From Larus michahellis (taxonomy: Eukaryota; Chordata; Aves; Charadriiformes; Laridae): a stretch of 64,000 bases of DNA. Location of the stretch: assembly GCF_964199755.1 (NCBI RefSeq), contig NC_133930.1:30743071-30807070 (forward strand), read 5' to 3'. Shown piece by piece: positions 63,001 through 64,000 of the stretch. The position numbers and the translations under genes are program-made. The stretch's first letter is position 1. Each line of letters starts with the position of its first letter. A model generated the notes under the pieces. It worked only from the letters and a program-made list of their open reading frames with translations. It was not told where the DNA came from and ran no database searches.

Positions 63001-64000
63001 CCACATGTAAAGTAGCATGAAATAAGAAGTCTTTTTCTGTTTTGCCTTGGGAGGTGGTTCTTGAGGTCCATCAAAGTCTACTCCTTTGCAGCAGCTTGTT
63101 CCAAATCCTGGCAGAGTGCTCTAAAATTCTTAGTTTGGCAGAGCTGAGGTGAAGGTGCAAATAAGTATGTATAATATGCTGAAAAGTTCTGTAGAAAACT
63201 GAAGTGGTTTGTGAGTTTGAGATTCATTTAGGGAACAGCCCGTCTTGTTCTGTTATGTAGAGAATAGAGTATCCTAAAGTTTGAACAGATCACCTTAGGT
63301 AGATTTGAATTTTCCATCCAACAGTGGGTGGGGAAAATACCACCTTTAGGCAAGATTGAAACAGAATGATTTCTGACTTGGGGTGGGGTCTGGCAGGAAG
63401 AACCGATGTGTCTTTGTTCGCGTTACTGAGTGGGTACATCCTCAGAACTTTCTTTAAGGTAGTGGGAACTCATCTGAGATTGAAATGTAGGTGAAAGCCC
63501 TAGATTTAAGGGCTTAGAGGCAAAGTTTGTGTTGGAATTTGACTTGCGTACTGAGAGACTTGAGTGTCTTAAGTTTTTTCTACTTCTCTGTCATCAGATA
63601 GACTTTTAAGAATAGTTGAATAATTGTTCAGTAGGAATTTTGTAATGTAACTTTTTTATAAAAAAACTTAGTTTAAAAATACTGCGATGCTGTAAATGTT
63701 TCATCTTTATTTTATAATGCTTTCTCATAAAGGAACTGATAATAACACAATCTATAGCAGCACATTTTGAAATCCAGAAAAGGACACTCTATCTTCTTAC
63801 CTGATCTTCTATATATCACAGACCAGTGACATTGCAGCTTTCCTTCTCCACCAAGTGCGGCAACACGGGTTTATCTAAAGCCTATTTTGCAACAGTGCAT
63901 CTACTCTTGATGTTTTAAAATCAAGAAATACAGAATTTATTGCTTTCTTGACTGTTTGTCCCAGCAGTATCACATTCTTGTTTCTGAGAAAAAATGTTGC

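Larger units (their letters stand above)
31618..64000 (+). other. JAK2: Probable JAK2 intron 1, 5' part
   Basis: After the CpG island I find no exon that matches JAK2 through to the window end. In particular, nothing reads like the start MGMACLTMTEMEGT. The human gene has a long first intron, so this fits. The content is AT-rich unique sequence plus CR1 fragments (33,853-33,939; 40,389-40,905; 49,520-50,027), a possible LTR (38,385-38,760), purine-rich stretches near 46,000-47,000 and 53,970-54,990, simple repeats and a perfect hairpin (53,289-53,327). An untranslated second exon could hide in it unrecognised. Confidence 0.6.

Overview
The window is avian nuclear DNA. The evidence is a recognisable gene order (the 3' half of RCL1, then a CpG-island promoter where JAK2 should start) and at least four CR1 LINE copies carrying CR1 RT sequence and/or the characteristic bird CR1 3' end (ATTCTRTG octamers). 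Human RCL1 and JAK2 are neighbours on 9p24, a segment that corresponds to the bird Z chromosome, so a Z-linked origin is likely. That is an inference from synteny. The species cannot be named from the sequence alone.

Layout. Positions 1 to about 15,790 hold the 3' part of RCL1 on the + strand. Four coding exons with clean GT-AG introns encode the C-terminal 182 residues, followed by a 3' UTR of about 1.36 kb with two poly(A) signals. The intron before the last exon carries the mir-101-2 hairpin, with the mature miR-101-3p sequence intact. An intergenic stretch of about 15 kb follows (15,791-30,840). It has no gene I can support and one fairly young 5'-truncated CR1 insertion. A GC-rich CpG island (about 30,840-32,130) is the probable JAK2 promoter and non-coding first exon, with a good splice donor at 31,618. 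Everything from there to 64,000 appears to be JAK2 intron 1. I found no JAK2 coding exon, so the start codon should lie beyond the window. This intron holds degenerate CR1 pieces, simple repeats, a perfect hairpin and two purine-rich stretches.

How the parts relate. RCL1 is a nucleolar ribosome-biogenesis factor and hosts miR-101 in its primary transcript. The distal RCL1 3' UTR contains a perfect 8-mer match to the miR-101-3p seed, 41 bases upstream of the distal poly(A) signal. The host mRNA could therefore be repressed by its own intronic miRNA only when the long 3' end is used. JAK2 lies downstream in the same orientation but has its own CpG-island promoter.

Nearly all short open frames in the window are chance frames in introns and intergenic DNA. 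I saw no tRNA, rRNA, CRISPR or prokaryote-like feature, and nothing that clearly amounts to a new biological system. The most interesting leads are the miR-101/RCL1 self-targeting site, the young CR1 with a single nonsense codon, the X-box/CRE-like module in the CpG island, and the perfect 17-bp hairpin at 53,289-53,327.
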